Assembly (NCBI RefSeq): GCF_003797185.1
Contig: NZ_RKMH01000002.1
Coordinates: 359,407-423,406, forward strand
Direction of reading: 5' to 3'
DNA: 64,000 bases
Source of the DNA: Gordonia oryzae
GTDB taxonomy: Bacteria > Actinomycetota > Actinomycetes > Mycobacteriales > Mycobacteriaceae
In this document: in pieces, positions 1-9,298 of the stretch
Numbering within the stretch: the stretch's first letter is position 1
Layout: the number at the start of each line of letters is the position of its first letter
The notes under the pieces: generated by a model
The model's input: only the letters and a program-made list of their open reading frames with translations
The model's database searches: none
What the model was told of the DNA's origin: nothing
Translations under genes and position numbers: made by a program

Positions 1-1
1 C

Positions 2-841
2 ACCTTCGGCGAACTGCCCGACATCAACGTCTCGACGTCGTCGTCGCTGGTGCGGCAGATGCATCGCGGCGACGAGTTCGCGATCGAACCGCTACCCAAT
101 GCGCTCTACAGCCGCGACAGTTCGTTCTGGGTGGGTTCGCGGTTCGCGATCTCGTCGCTGGCGCGTCGGGCGCGGGCCCGCGAGGCGTCGCTCGTCGACC
201 TGATCTACGCCCATCACCCGCGATTCCTCGGGGCGCGGCGGGCCTACGAGTCCCGGGTGGCACCGGTGGAGGGCGGCGACGTCTTGCTGCTCGCACCCGG
301 TGTCGTCGCGGTCGGCGTGGGGGAGCGCACCACCCCCGCCGGTGCGGAGGCACTCGCCCAGAGTCTGTTCGCCGATGCCCTCGCCCATACCGTCCTCGCG
401 ATCCCGATCGATCGGAACGGGGTGTTCATGCACCTGGGGACGATGTGCACCATGGTCGACGCCGAGCAGTTCCTGGTGCACCCGGTGATGGCAGAAGGCA
501 TGTCCGCCTTTGCTGTTCGTGGTGACGGCACGGGTGGGGTGAGTGTGTCGCAGGCGCGTCCGTTCGCCGAGGCCGCGGCCGAGGCGATGGGCCGGGACGC
601 CATCACGCTGATCGAGCCCGACCTCGCGAGCGGGGTGGCCGACCCGGGCCGCTGGAACGACAGCAGCAACACTCTCGCTGTTGAGCCCGGCGTCGTCGTG
701 TCCTACCGCCATAACTCCGACACCAACCGACGGCTGCGGGAGTCGGGCATCGAGGTCATCGAGATTGACGGTTCCGAACTCGACGCGGGGCGTGGTGGTC
801 CACGCTGCATGGCCTGCCCGCTCGCACGTGACGAGATCTGA
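2..841 (+). CDS. arcA: Arginine deiminase, C-terminal part (5' end outside window)
   Basis: Hydrolyses L-arginine to citrulline and ammonia, the first step of the arginine deiminase pathway in the cytoplasm. The frame is open from base 2, so only about 279 C-terminal residues are visible. The family's C-terminal signature is present: [24 protein letters not shown] and the final [13 protein letters not shown], where the first Cys is the expected nucleophile and the His of HLGT is part of the catalytic site. A GntR regulator starts six bases after the stop, suggesting cotranscription. No other arc gene is in view. The family assignment is secure from the motifs. Confidence 0.93.
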   Translation, partial: TFGELPDINVSTSSSLVRQMHRGDEFAIEPLPNALYSRDSSFWVGSRFAISSLARRARAREASLVDLIYAHHPRFLGARRAYESRVAPVEGGDVLLLAPGVVAVGVGERTTPAGAEALAQSLFADALAHTVLAIPIDRNGVFMHLGTMCTMVDAEQFLVHPVMAEGMSAFAVRGDGTGGVSVSQARPFAEAAAEAMGRDAITLIEPDLASGVADPGRWNDSSNTLAVEPGVVVSYRHNSDTNRRLRESGIEVIEIDGSELDAGRGGPRCMACPLARDEI

Positions 842-847
842 GGCATC

Positions 848-1243
848 GTGACCACCGACCCCAACCTCCCCATCCACCTCGCCGGGCTGCTGCGCATCGA
901 TCCCGCCGCGGCGCGCCCGCCGTACGAGCAGATCCGGCTGGGCGTGATCGAGCTGATCGGGTCGGGGAAGATCTTGGTGGGGGCGCGGATTCCGACGGTC
1001 CGGGCACTGGCGTCGGATCTGCGGCTCGCGCCCAACACGGTTGCACGCAGCTACCGCGAACTCGAGGCGGGCGGCATCATCGAGACCCGCGGACGTCACG
1101 GATCGTTTATCAAGGCCGGCCCCGACACCCGGCTCGCGGCCGCCCAGAACACCACCATCGAGCATGTGAAAAGCCTGCGTGCGCTGGGGTTCGACGACGC
1201 GGCGATCCTCGACCTGCTGCGGCGCGCTCTCGGTGGGAGATGA
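848..1243 (+). CDS. GntR-family transcriptional regulator, short YtrA-like type
   Basis: A 131-residue protein with a GntR winged helix-turn-helix at about residues 20-85 (PPYEQIRLGVIELIGSG, then IPTVRALASDL, then NTVARSYRELEAGGIIETR). Only about 40 residues follow, too few for a full FadR or HutC effector domain, which matches the short YtrA subfamily. Such proteins often repress linked ABC-transporter operons, but none is adjacent. The start is GTG, six bases after the arcA stop, so the pair is probably one transcript. The ligand cannot be told from the sequence. Confidence 0.85.
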   Translation: MTTDPNLPIHLAGLLRIDPAAARPPYEQIRLGVIELIGSGKILVGARIPTVRALASDLRLAPNTVARSYRELEAGGIIETRGRHGSFIKAGPDTRLAAAQNTTIEHVKSLRALGFDDAAILDLLRRALGGR

Positions 1244-1362
1244 CGTTCATTCACCACGAGTGGTGTTTGTGTGAGGTGGTGCCTGAAGGGGGCGGGTGTC
1301 GGACCGCACCGAGGAGCCCGGCACCTACCGTCGATCGGGTGCCCTCTCACGTCGATCGGGTA

Positions 1363-2961
1363 TCAGCCCCAGCTGGGCAACCAGATCTCCTGCCGCCACA
1401 TCGTCGGCGAGATGGGAGATGCGGTCAGGATCGGCCACAGCCAGACGGCGTTGGCGACGACGAGCCCCACATAGAGGGCGACGACGATGACCGCGAGCGC
1501 CTGTCTCTCCGGTCTGGTGCCCGGCACGGCGCGTCGCGATCCGCGCAGGATGTCGCCGCAGGCCAGGGCCAATCCCATCACCAGGAACGGCGCGAGCACC
1601 GTCGCGTAGAAGAAGTACATCTGACGGTCGAGTTCGATGAACCACGGCAGATAGCCGGCGGCGTAGGCGGTGACGACCGCGGCGTAGCGCCAGTCGCGTC
1701 GCACGAACCACGACCACACGCCCCAGAGGAGCATCGGTATCGACAACCACCACATCGCCGGTGAGCCGATGAGCATCTGCGCGCGAACACATTCCCCGCC
1801 GCCACATTGGTCGGGTCCGTTCTCCAGGGCATAGAGCATGGGCCGCAGGCTCATCGGCCACGTCCACGGTTTGGATTCCCACGGGTGGTGGTTGCCTGCC
1901 GAGTTGGTGAGATGCTCGTGGAAGTTCAGGACACCGGCCTCGTAGTACCAGAGTGAGCGCCACGCGCCGGGCAACCACGACCACGTGCCGCCGGTGCCGA
2001 TGGTGTTGCCGACCTGATAGCGGTACACCGACGTCTCGCTGGAGAACCACGGGATGAACGTCGCCAGATAGATCGCGATCGGCATCACCGCAAGGCTCAT
2101 ACCCGCCGGGACGACGTCGCGACGCAGCGTGCCCAGCCACGGGCGCTGCACGTGATAGGCCTTGCGGGCGGCGACGTCGAAGCCCACCGAGAGCAGCCCG
2201 AAGAAGATGATGTAGTAGATCCCCGACCACTTGGTGCCGCAGGTCAGCCCGAGCATGACGCCCGCGGTGAAGCGATACCAGCGAAATCCCAGGCGCGGGC
2301 CGAACACCGAATCGTGAATGCGGCCTTCCAGATACACCTTGTGGATGCGGGCCCGCACCTGGTCGCGGTCGGCGATCAGCGCGGCGAAGGTCGCCACGAC
2401 GAACAGTGCCTGGAAGATGTCGAGCATGCCCAGCCGTGACTGCACGACGAGTACGCCGTCGCAGATCGCGAAGATCCCGGCGATCGCGCCGATCAGGGTG
2501 GACCGGGTCAGGCGTCGTACGACGAGGTAGATCATCACCACGATCGCGATGCCCGACAGCGCCGAGATCACCCGCCACCCGAGGGGGGTGTAGCCGAACA
2601 TGGCCTCGCCGGCGGCGAGCAGCCATTTGCCGACCGGTGGATGCACGACCAGCCCGTAGGCCGGGTTGTCCTCGATCCAATTGCCGCCAGTGAGGACTTG
2701 CCAGCCCTGCGGGACGTAGTGCTTCTCGTCGAAGATCGGGGTGCCGTCGTCGGTCGGCGTGTTCAGCGACCAGAAGCGTGTGATCGTCGCGAGCAACGTG
2801 ACGACGAGGCCGACGATCAGTCCGCGAACCCGATCGGGAGCGCCGAATACCGGCGTCGGGATCTCCGGACCCGGCCGTGGCGCGGTCGGGTGCGCCGACG
2901 CCGTGATCTCGGCGCTGAGGTGTCGGTCGCGCTGGGCGACGTCGCCGGCGGTGAGGGTCAC
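1363..2961 (-). CDS. pmt: Protein O-mannosyltransferase (GT39 family)
   Basis: Integral membrane enzyme that transfers mannose from polyprenyl-phosphomannose to Ser/Thr of exported proteins, as known for the mycobacterial homologue Rv1002c. It is about 532 residues, normal for the family. Motifs near the N-terminus are FDEKHYVPQGW and HPPVGKWLLAAGE, followed by many hydrophobic segments through the C-terminus. The frame stays open further upstream across the start of rsmI; I chose the GTG at 2961 (VTLTAGDVAQ) because it avoids that overlap and leaves a short cytoplasmic N-terminus. It is divergent from rsmI with a gap of 55 bases. Confidence 0.9.
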   Translation of the reverse strand: MTLTAGDVAQRDRHLSAEITASAHPTAPRPGPEIPTPVFGAPDRVRGLIVGLVVTLLATITRFWSLNTPTDDGTPIFDEKHYVPQGWQVLTGGNWIEDNPAYGLVVHPPVGKWLLAAGEAMFGYTPLGWRVISALSGIAIVVMIYLVVRRLTRSTLIGAIAGIFAICDGVLVVQSRLGMLDIFQALFVVATFAALIADRDQVRARIHKVYLEGRIHDSVFGPRLGFRWYRFTAGVMLGLTCGTKWSGIYYIIFFGLLSVGFDVAARKAYHVQRPWLGTLRRDVVPAGMSLAVMPIAIYLATFIPWFSSETSVYRYQVGNTIGTGGTWSWLPGAWRSLWYYEAGVLNFHEHLTNSAGNHHPWESKPWTWPMSLRPMLYALENGPDQCGGGECVRAQMLIGSPAMWWLSIPMLLWGVWSWFVRRDWRYAAVVTAYAAGYLPWFIELDRQMYFFYATVLAPFLVMGLALACGDILRGSRRAVPGTRPERQALAVIVVALYVGLVVANAVWLWPILTASPISPTMWRQEIWLPSWG

Positions 2962-3016
2962 TCGTCCGATCGTAATGGTCGCCGGACGGCGACCGGCCGG
3001 GCCGTAGGCTTGCGGG

Positions 3017-3868
3017 ATGACTTCGCCGTCGCCGGCGGGTGCCCTGGTGCTCGCGGCCACCCCGATGGGCCGATACGACGACGCGTCACCTCGCCTGGTC
3101 GAGGCCCTGCGCACCGCCGACATCGTCGCCGCCGAGGACACCCGCCGCGCCCGCGCGCTCGCCGCCGGGCTGGAGGTGACCATCACCGGTGAACTCATCA
3201 GCTACTACGACCAGGTCGAGGCCGCCCGCACCCCGCGCCTCGTGGAGGCCATCGCCGCCGGTTCCACGGTGCTGCTGATCACCGACGCCGGCATGCCGTC
3301 GGTCAGCGACCCCGGTTATCGCATCGTCGCGGCCTGCGCCGACGCCGGACTGAGGGTGACCGCACTGCCCGGGCCGTCGGCGGTCACCACAGCGCTGGCG
3401 GTGTCGGGGATGCCGTCGGAACGGTTCTGCTTCGAGGGGTTCGCGCCCCGCAAGCCCGGAGCGCGCCGCGACTGGCTGGGCGCGTTGTGCGACGAATCTC
3501 GCAGCGCCGTGTTCTTCGAATCGCCGCATCGACTCGCCGATTGTCTCGCCGACGCCGTCGAGGTTCTCGGCCCGCAGCGTCGGGCGGCGGTGTGCCGTGA
3601 GCTGACCAAGACCTACGAGGAGGTCCGGCGCGGAACGCTCGCCGAATTGGCCGCGTGGGCCGCCGACGGGGTCAGAGGGGAGATCACCGTGGTGGTCGCA
3701 GGCGCCGTCGCCGGCGAACCCGACCTCGACGAACTTGTCGCCCGCGCCACTGCTCTCACCGACGACGGAATGCGTTTGAAAGATGCGTGCGCGCAGGTCG
3801 TCAAGGGCACCAACGCCTCTCGACGCGATGTGTACGAGGCGGTGCTGGCGGCGCGGTCACCGGACTGA
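3017..3868 (+). CDS. rsmI: 16S rRNA (cytidine(1402)-2'-O)-methyltransferase
   Basis: SAM-dependent methylation of the ribose of C1402 in the 16S rRNA decoding centre. The 283-residue protein has the tetrapyrrole-methylase fold: LAATPMG near the N-terminus, AAEDTRRAR, LITDAGMPSVSDPGYR, the ALPGPSAVTTAL loop, FFESPHR, and the TKTYEEVRRGTL segment typical of RsmI. The start is ATG 3017. Its last 12 bases overlap the 3' end of pabB on the other strand (tail-to-tail), so no separate terminator fits between them. Confidence 0.95.
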   Translation: MTSPSPAGALVLAATPMGRYDDASPRLVEALRTADIVAAEDTRRARALAAGLEVTITGELISYYDQVEAARTPRLVEAIAAGSTVLLITDAGMPSVSDPGYRIVAACADAGLRVTALPGPSAVTTALAVSGMPSERFCFEGFAPRKPGARRDWLGALCDESRSAVFFESPHRLADCLADAVEVLGPQRRAAVCRELTKTYEEVRRGTLAELAAWAADGVRGEITVVVAGAVAGEPDLDELVARATALTDDGMRLKDACAQVVKGTNASRRDVYEAVLAARSPD

Positions 3869-5086
3869 CCGCGAGGTCGGACGTCCCGACTGTCTGGAGA
3901 TGATACTGGCCGCCTTGTCGAGGCACTCCTGCCATTCACGTTCGGGATCGGAGTCGATGGTGATGCCGCCGCCGACGCCGAGCCCAAGCGTGCCGTCGGG
4001 GGAGATCTCGACGGTGCGGATGGCTACGTTGAGATCCAGGAGCGAATCCGGCCCGGCGAGACCTACTGCGCCGCAATACACTCCACGCGCCGACGATTCC
4101 CATTCCGCGAGCAGCTCGCGTGCCCGTAGTTTCGGGGTGCCGGTGACCGACGCCGGTGGCCAGGTGGCGTCGAGGAGCCGCGAAGTGCCGACCTCGGGTG
4201 CCACGATCGCCTCTACCCGCGACACCAGATGCCACACACCGGGTGCCGGGACTACGGTGAGCAGGTCGGCGACCCGCACTGATCCGGTGGCCGCGACGCG
4301 ACCGAGATCGTTGCGGACGAGGTCGACGATCATGATGTTCTCGGCGATGTCCTTCGTCGACGCCGACAACACGCTCGGATCGGCGTGGGCGGCGATGGTG
4401 CCCTTGATCGGCGACGACGAGACGGTGGTGCCCCTCCGGCGCAGAAACGTCTCCGGCGAGAAGCTCGCGACCGCGCCCCACTCACCTTGTAGGAAGGCCG
4501 ATTTAGCCGGACGGGTCGCGCCGGTGAGGTCGAGATAGAACTCCAGTGCCGACCCCTCCAGGTGGCCGGTGAAGCGGGTGCATACGCACGCCTGATAGAT
4601 GTCGCCGGCGCGGATCGCCTCCAGGCACTTCACGATGGCCTCGACGTGGTGGGCGTGGTCCGGTGGCAGCCATCGTGCCGACCAGTGCGACTCCGAGCGT
4701 ATCGACCCCGAACACGGCGGGTTCCCGCCGACCCGACCCAGCGCGGCGTCGTCCATCGCCCGGGTTACCCAGGCGGGCTGCGGTGAGCCGTCCACCGACA
4801 CGTGTCGCCACTGCCCGCTGCGCAGCACCAGCAGGCGCTCGGTGAGTCCGCCCGCACACGCCGGCAGCGTCGCCGCGGGCGCATGTGAACCGTCGAAACC
4901 GCAGTAGCCCAACCAGAATCGATCGGTGCCATCGGGTGGAGCCGACCCGGCGCGAATCTCGATCGACGGCGCGATCACCGCGTCGGCATCCCACCAGTCG
5001 CCGATGAGTGCCGCCGGCCCTGGGACACCCGCTTTCGTCGAAGCGTGCCGCAACGACCGCAGGACGTCGAGCGCGGTGGCCGTCAT
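3857..5086 (-). CDS. pabB: Aminodeoxychorismate synthase component I
   Basis: Converts chorismate plus ammonia to 4-amino-4-deoxychorismate for folate synthesis. It is 409 residues. The chorismate-binding domain fills the C-terminal two thirds: SPIKGTIAA, then DLVRNDLGRV, then PPASVTGTPKLRA, then YCGAVGL and LGVGGGITIDSDPEREW. The PIKGT lysine favours PabB over anthranilate synthase TrpE, which has PIAGT. It lies 10 bases downstream of metG on the same strand, so the two are probably cotranscribed. It overlaps the rsmI 3' end by 12 bases. Confidence 0.92.
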   Translation of the reverse strand: MTATALDVLRSLRHASTKAGVPGPAALIGDWWDADAVIAPSIEIRAGSAPPDGTDRFWLGYCGFDGSHAPAATLPACAGGLTERLLVLRSGQWRHVSVDGSPQPAWVTRAMDDAALGRVGGNPPCSGSIRSESHWSARWLPPDHAHHVEAIVKCLEAIRAGDIYQACVCTRFTGHLEGSALEFYLDLTGATRPAKSAFLQGEWGAVASFSPETFLRRRGTTVSSSPIKGTIAAHADPSVLSASTKDIAENIMIVDLVRNDLGRVAATGSVRVADLLTVVPAPGVWHLVSRVEAIVAPEVGTSRLLDATWPPASVTGTPKLRARELLAEWESSARGVYCGAVGLAGPDSLLDLNVAIRTVEISPDGTLGLGVGGGITIDSDPEREWQECLDKAASIISRQSGRPTSRSVR

Positions 5087-5096
5087 GCCGGAACGA

Positions 5097-6683
5097 TCAT
5101 GCCTCGTAACGCGGGAAAACCGGTGCGGGCTTGGGAAGTTCGGTTCCCGGCACGAGTCGCTGCGCGACGGCCGCGAAGTCGCGGTGGTCGTCGACGCGCA
5201 GCAGATCGAGCAGGGTGCCGCAGGCCGTCGGCATCACCGGCTGGGCCAACAGGGCCACCACCCGTACGACCTCGGCGCACACGTAGAGCACGGTGCCGGT
5301 GCGCGCCAGATCGGTTTTGGCCAGTTTCCACGGTTCCTGTGCGGAGATGTAGCGGTTGGTCTCGGCCAGCGTCGTCCACAGCGTCTCGAGACCGAGGTGA
5401 ATCGCCTGCGCGTCGAAGTGCGCACGCATCTTCGGTAGCAATTCGTCCGTGGCCGTAAGCAATCGCCGATCGTCCTCGGTGAACTCGGCCGGAGCCGGCA
5501 CCGCGCCGTCGAAGTACTTGCCGATCATCGACAGGGTGCGCTGGGCGAGGTTGCCGAACTCGTTGGCCAGGTCGGCGTTGATCCGCGACACGATCGCCTC
5601 CGCCGAGTACGACCCGTCCTGCCCGTAGGACACCTCGCGGAGAAAGAAGTACCGAACCGGGTCGAGACCGAACTCGTCGATGAGGTTGTCCGGGTCGACG
5701 ACGTTGCCGACGGACTTGCTCATCTTCTCGCCGCGATTGAACAAGAAGCCGTGGGCGAACACACGTTTGGGTAGCGGCAGGCCTGCGCTCATCAAAAACG
5801 CCGGCCAGTAGACGCAGTGGAAACGGATGATGTCTTTGCCGATGATGTGCAGATCGGCCGGCCAATACCGTTCGTAGGTGGCCTCGTCGTCGGGAAAACC
5901 CGCACCCGTCAGATAGTTGGTCAGGGCGTCGACCCACACGTACATGACGTGATCGGGATGCCCGGGCACCGGCACACCCCAGTCAAAAGTGGTGCGCGAC
6001 ACCGACAGATCGGTCAGCCCACCCTTGACGAAGCTCACCACCTCATTGCGCCGCACGTCGGGCCCGATGAAGTCCGGATGGCTCTGGTAGAGGTCGAGCA
6101 ACTTGTCCTGATACGCCGACAGGCGGAAGAAGAAGCTCTGCTCCTCGGTCCAGGTCAGGACGTGACGGGTATCGGTGGCCACGCGCTGCCCGGCATCGTC
6201 GACCTCGGTGTCGCCCTCGGCATAGAACATCTCGTCGCGCACGTCGTACCACCCGGAGTACGTGTCGAGGTAGATGTCACCGGCGTCGACCATGCGCTGC
6301 CAGATCGCTGCCGAGGCCCGTTTGTGGTCCTCGTCGGAGGTACGGATGAAACGGTGATAACTCGAACCGAGACGGTCCTGCAACTGCTGAAAACGGTCGG
6401 AGTTGCGGTTGGCGAGTTCGGTGGTCGGGATGCCCTCCTTCTCCGCGGTCTGCTGCATCTTCTGCCCGTGCACGTCGGTGCCGGTGAGCAAGCGCACGTC
6501 GAAGCCATCGAGCCGCTTGAACCGGGCCAGCGCGTCGGTGGAGATGTACTCGTAGGCGTGCCCGATGTGCGGTGCGCCGTTGGGGTAGGCGATCGCGGTG
6601 GTGAGGTAGTACGGGCGGCCCGCTCCGTGCGAGGCGGACGCGTCGGAGGTGGGGGCGTCGGTGCTGGTCAGGTCACTGGGCAT
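5097..6683 (-). CDS. metG: Methionyl-tRNA synthetase
   Basis: Charges tRNA-Met in the cytoplasm. It is 528 residues, the compact actinobacterial form without the C-terminal dimerization/tRNA-binding extension. Both class I signatures are exact: APHIGHAYE near residue 40 and [10 protein letters not shown] near residue 325. The anticodon-binding helical domain follows. ATG 6683 gives the usual short polar leader ([11 protein letters not shown]) before [12 protein letters not shown]; the in-frame ATG twelve codons upstream adds unsupported residues. pabB follows 10 bases downstream. Confidence 0.96.
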   Translation of the reverse strand: MPSDLTSTDAPTSDASASHGAGRPYYLTTAIAYPNGAPHIGHAYEYISTDALARFKRLDGFDVRLLTGTDVHGQKMQQTAEKEGIPTTELANRNSDRFQQLQDRLGSSYHRFIRTSDEDHKRASAAIWQRMVDAGDIYLDTYSGWYDVRDEMFYAEGDTEVDDAGQRVATDTRHVLTWTEEQSFFFRLSAYQDKLLDLYQSHPDFIGPDVRRNEVVSFVKGGLTDLSVSRTTFDWGVPVPGHPDHVMYVWVDALTNYLTGAGFPDDEATYERYWPADLHIIGKDIIRFHCVYWPAFLMSAGLPLPKRVFAHGFLFNRGEKMSKSVGNVVDPDNLIDEFGLDPVRYFFLREVSYGQDGSYSAEAIVSRINADLANEFGNLAQRTLSMIGKYFDGAVPAPAEFTEDDRRLLTATDELLPKMRAHFDAQAIHLGLETLWTTLAETNRYISAQEPWKLAKTDLARTGTVLYVCAEVVRVVALLAQPVMPTACGTLLDLLRVDDHRDFAAVAQRLVPGTELPKPAPVFPRYEA

Positions 6684-6975
6684 AGTGATGACAGGATACG
6701 GGGTCGCTCCCTGCCGCAACCCACCCCGTCACGCTCCGGTCAGCGCGAACGTCAACGAATCCCGCGAGTCACGGTGGCCGCTGAGCGGTGTACGAATACA
6801 GCTTCCACCACAGCGTGGTACCGACCCCGATTATCGGCTGTATTCACCCGATTCCGTGGAAGTTGTATTCGTACGCCGGCTCAGGCTCTGGGCTCCGGGA
6901 CATGGGCGTGCCGCCAAGTCCCCGCCGGTCGCGGATGATCGGTGCGATCCGGACATCACCCGATATCCTGGCCCC

Positions 6976-8091
6976 ATGGTGATGGCTGATCGTCCCGGGG
7001 TCGCAACCGCATCGGCACCGGTGACCGCGTTGACCATGGTCGGTTTGGCCGACAGCATGCTCATCGGCCTGGCCCGCGTGCCGTTCCGCCGGTTCTGGCA
7101 GGGGCCGGGCGGACTGCTCGACAACGTGGGGCAGTCGGTCACGCGTCAGGCTGTGCGCTCGTTCATGGGCTACATCGTCGGCCTGCCCATCGAGGAGTTC
7201 CGCTCGATGGAGAAGGTGCTCGACGAACTGTGCCGGACGGTCATCCCACCGTTCATCCACCTCACCGACGACGTCGAGGTCACCGACGACGAGATCAACG
7301 GGGTGCCCGGGCTGTGGGTGCGATCACGGGCGAGTTCGGATGCCTTCGTCGACGACGACGAGCAGAAGAAGACCATCGACGGCACCATTCTCTACCTGCA
7401 CGGCGGCGGCTACATCGGGACCACCCCGATGATGTACTCGGCCTTCGCCGCATCCCTGTGCAGCGGCACCGGATGCGAGGTCTTCATCGCCGACTACCGG
7501 ATGGCACCGGAGTTCCCGTTCCCCGCCGGGGTGCACGACGCAGCCGATGTCTATCGGGGACTGCTCGAGCGCGGCGTCGACGCCGATCACCTGGTCATCG
7601 CCGGTGATTCGGGCGGTGGCGGGTTGGCGACCTCGCTGGTCACCTACCTGTCGGAGATCGGGTCGCCACGCCCGGCGGCTCTGGCCCTGTTCTCCCCGGA
7701 GGTCGATCTCGATCTCGACCACCCGTCGATCACCGACAACGCCAAGACCGACATCTTGCCGTGGAACGTGCCCGTCACGCCGTATCTGCACGGCGTCTCA
7801 CCCGATGACACGCGCGTGTCGATGACGAAAGCCGAACCGGACGCGCAATGGTTCCCGCCGACCTTCGTGACGTGGGGTGCCGACGAGATGTTCCGTGATC
7901 CCATCCGCGAATTCGTGGAGACGCTGCGCGCCGCCGACATCGAGGTCATGTCGCTGGAAGAACGGGGCATGTTCCACGTCTTCCCGATCCTGATGCCGTG
8001 GGCGGAGAGCTCGCACGAGGTGTACCGCGAACTCGACGAGTTCGTCGACCGCCACGTCACCCCCGCCCCGGCCGCCGCACCCACCCACTGA
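6976..8091 (+). CDS. Alpha/beta hydrolase, HSL-type esterase/lipase (first of a tandem pair)
   Basis: A 371-residue carboxylic-ester hydrolase of the hormone-sensitive-lipase family. Visible motifs: oxyanion-hole LHGGGYIG (about residue 140), DYRMAPEFPFPAG, nucleophile elbow GDSGGGG, a late Asp in WGADEMFRD, and His in GMFHVFPILMPW. There is no signal peptide, so it is probably intracellular or membrane-associated. The frame is open further upstream, but ATG 6976 opens the same first 18 bases as the neighbouring paralogue and is the natural start. The substrate is unknown; lipid esters are likely for this family. Confidence 0.88.
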   Translation: MVMADRPGVATASAPVTALTMVGLADSMLIGLARVPFRRFWQGPGGLLDNVGQSVTRQAVRSFMGYIVGLPIEEFRSMEKVLDELCRTVIPPFIHLTDDVEVTDDEINGVPGLWVRSRASSDAFVDDDEQKKTIDGTILYLHGGGYIGTTPMMYSAFAASLCSGTGCEVFIADYRMAPEFPFPAGVHDAADVYRGLLERGVDADHLVIAGDSGGGGLATSLVTYLSEIGSPRPAALALFSPEVDLDLDHPSITDNAKTDILPWNVPVTPYLHGVSPDDTRVSMTKAEPDAQWFPPTFVTWGADEMFRDPIREFVETLRAADIEVMSLEERGMFHVFPILMPWAESSHEVYRELDEFVDRHVTPAPAAAPTH

Positions 8092-8148
8092 CGAGCGCTC
8101 CAGCCGAGCGACAAGCGCTTCCGCGCACCCGGCGCCTAGGCTGGCCGC

Positions 8149-9264
8149 ATGGTGATGGCTGATCGTTCCGAAGTCGCGACCGCATCCGGACCCGTGAGCG
8201 CGCTGGCCGTGGTGGGTCTGGCCGAGAGTGTGCTCAACGGACTCGCCCGGGTTCCGTTCCAGAAGCCGTGGAGCGGCCCTGGTGGCCTCCTGGACAACCT
8301 CGGACAATCAGTGACCCGGCAAACGGTCCGCGCGTTCATGGGCTATTCGATGGGTCTGCCGATCGAGGAGTTCCGCTCGATGGAGAAGTTCATCGACGAC
8401 ATCTGCAAGATCGTGCTCCCGCCGGTCGTCGGCCTGGCCGGCAAGGTCGAGATCGTCGCCGACGAGATCGCCGGAATACCAGGTATCTGGTGTCGCGCCA
8501 AGGATTCCACGGACTGCTACGTCGACGACGCCGAGCAGAAAAAGGCCATCGACGGCACCATGCTGTATCTGCACGGCGGCGGCTACATCGGCACCTCACC
8601 GATGATGTATGCCGCCTTCGCCGCCGCCCTCGTCCGTCTCACCGGGTTCGAGATCTTCATCGCCGACTACCGGATGGCGCCGGAATTCCCGTTCCCCGCC
8701 GGTGTGCACGACGCCGCGGACGTCTACCGTGGGCTACTCGAGCGGGGGGTCGACCCAGATCACCTGGTGGTCGCGGGGGACTCTGGCGGTGGCGGGCTCG
8801 CCACCTCGCTGGTGATCTACCTCCGCGATCACAATCTCCCCAAACCAGCTGCGCTGTCCCTATTTTCACCGGAGATCGACCTCGACCTCGACCACGATTC
8901 CATCGTCGAGAACGCGCCGTACGACATCCTGCCGTGGAGCATCCCGGTCGCGCCGTACCTGCGCGGGGTGCAGCCCAATGACGACCGGGTCTCGGCCGTG
9001 TACGGTCATCCCGACCCGGAGTGGTTCCCGCCGACATTCGTCTGCTGGGGTGAGGTGGAGATGTTCCGTGACGGCATCCGGCAATTCGTCGAGAACCTAG
9101 AAGCCGCCGGGGTGCCGGTGACCGGCAGGGAGGAGCGTGGCATGTTCCACGTCTTCCCGATTCTCATGCCGTGGGCGGAGTCGTCCAAACGCGTGCTGCG
9201 TGAACTCGGCGAACTCGCCGACCGCTACGTCACCTCGGATCCGCACGCGGCCCAGACACACTGA
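8149..9264 (+). CDS. Alpha/beta hydrolase, HSL-type esterase/lipase (second of a tandem pair)
   Basis: Also 371 residues and clearly paralogous along its whole length to the gene 57 bases upstream. It shares the opening MVMADR, the LHGGGYIGTSPMMY oxyanion loop, the DYRMAPEFPFPAG block, GDSGGGG, and the C-terminal GMFHVFPILMPWAESS with the catalytic His. The catalytic Asp region differs slightly (WGEVEMFRD in place of WGADEMFRD), so the acid residue may lie in the later Asp. The pair arose by tandem duplication and is probably cotranscribed. It meets the GH65 gene tail-to-tail 34 bases on. Confidence 0.88.
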   Translation: MVMADRSEVATASGPVSALAVVGLAESVLNGLARVPFQKPWSGPGGLLDNLGQSVTRQTVRAFMGYSMGLPIEEFRSMEKFIDDICKIVLPPVVGLAGKVEIVADEIAGIPGIWCRAKDSTDCYVDDAEQKKAIDGTMLYLHGGGYIGTSPMMYAAFAAALVRLTGFEIFIADYRMAPEFPFPAGVHDAADVYRGLLERGVDPDHLVVAGDSGGGGLATSLVIYLRDHNLPKPAALSLFSPEIDLDLDHDSIVENAPYDILPWSIPVAPYLRGVQPNDDRVSAVYGHPDPEWFPPTFVCWGEVEMFRDGIRQFVENLEAAGVPVTGREERGMFHVFPILMPWAESSKRVLRELGELADRYVTSDPHAAQTH

Positions 9265-9298
9265 CCGAAGCGCCGAGATCCGGGGCCGCCGGGTTCTC

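Noticed and set aside
2961..3198. Longer mannosyltransferase reading from about 3198
   Set aside because: It would run antisense through the start of rsmI and adds about 79 residues of Arg/Ala/Ser-rich, non-family sequence.
5817..6938. Long plus-strand open frame opposite metG
   Set aside because: metG is certain from HIGH and KMSKS; the opposite frame has repetitive Val/Gly/Asp composition typical of an antisense shadow.
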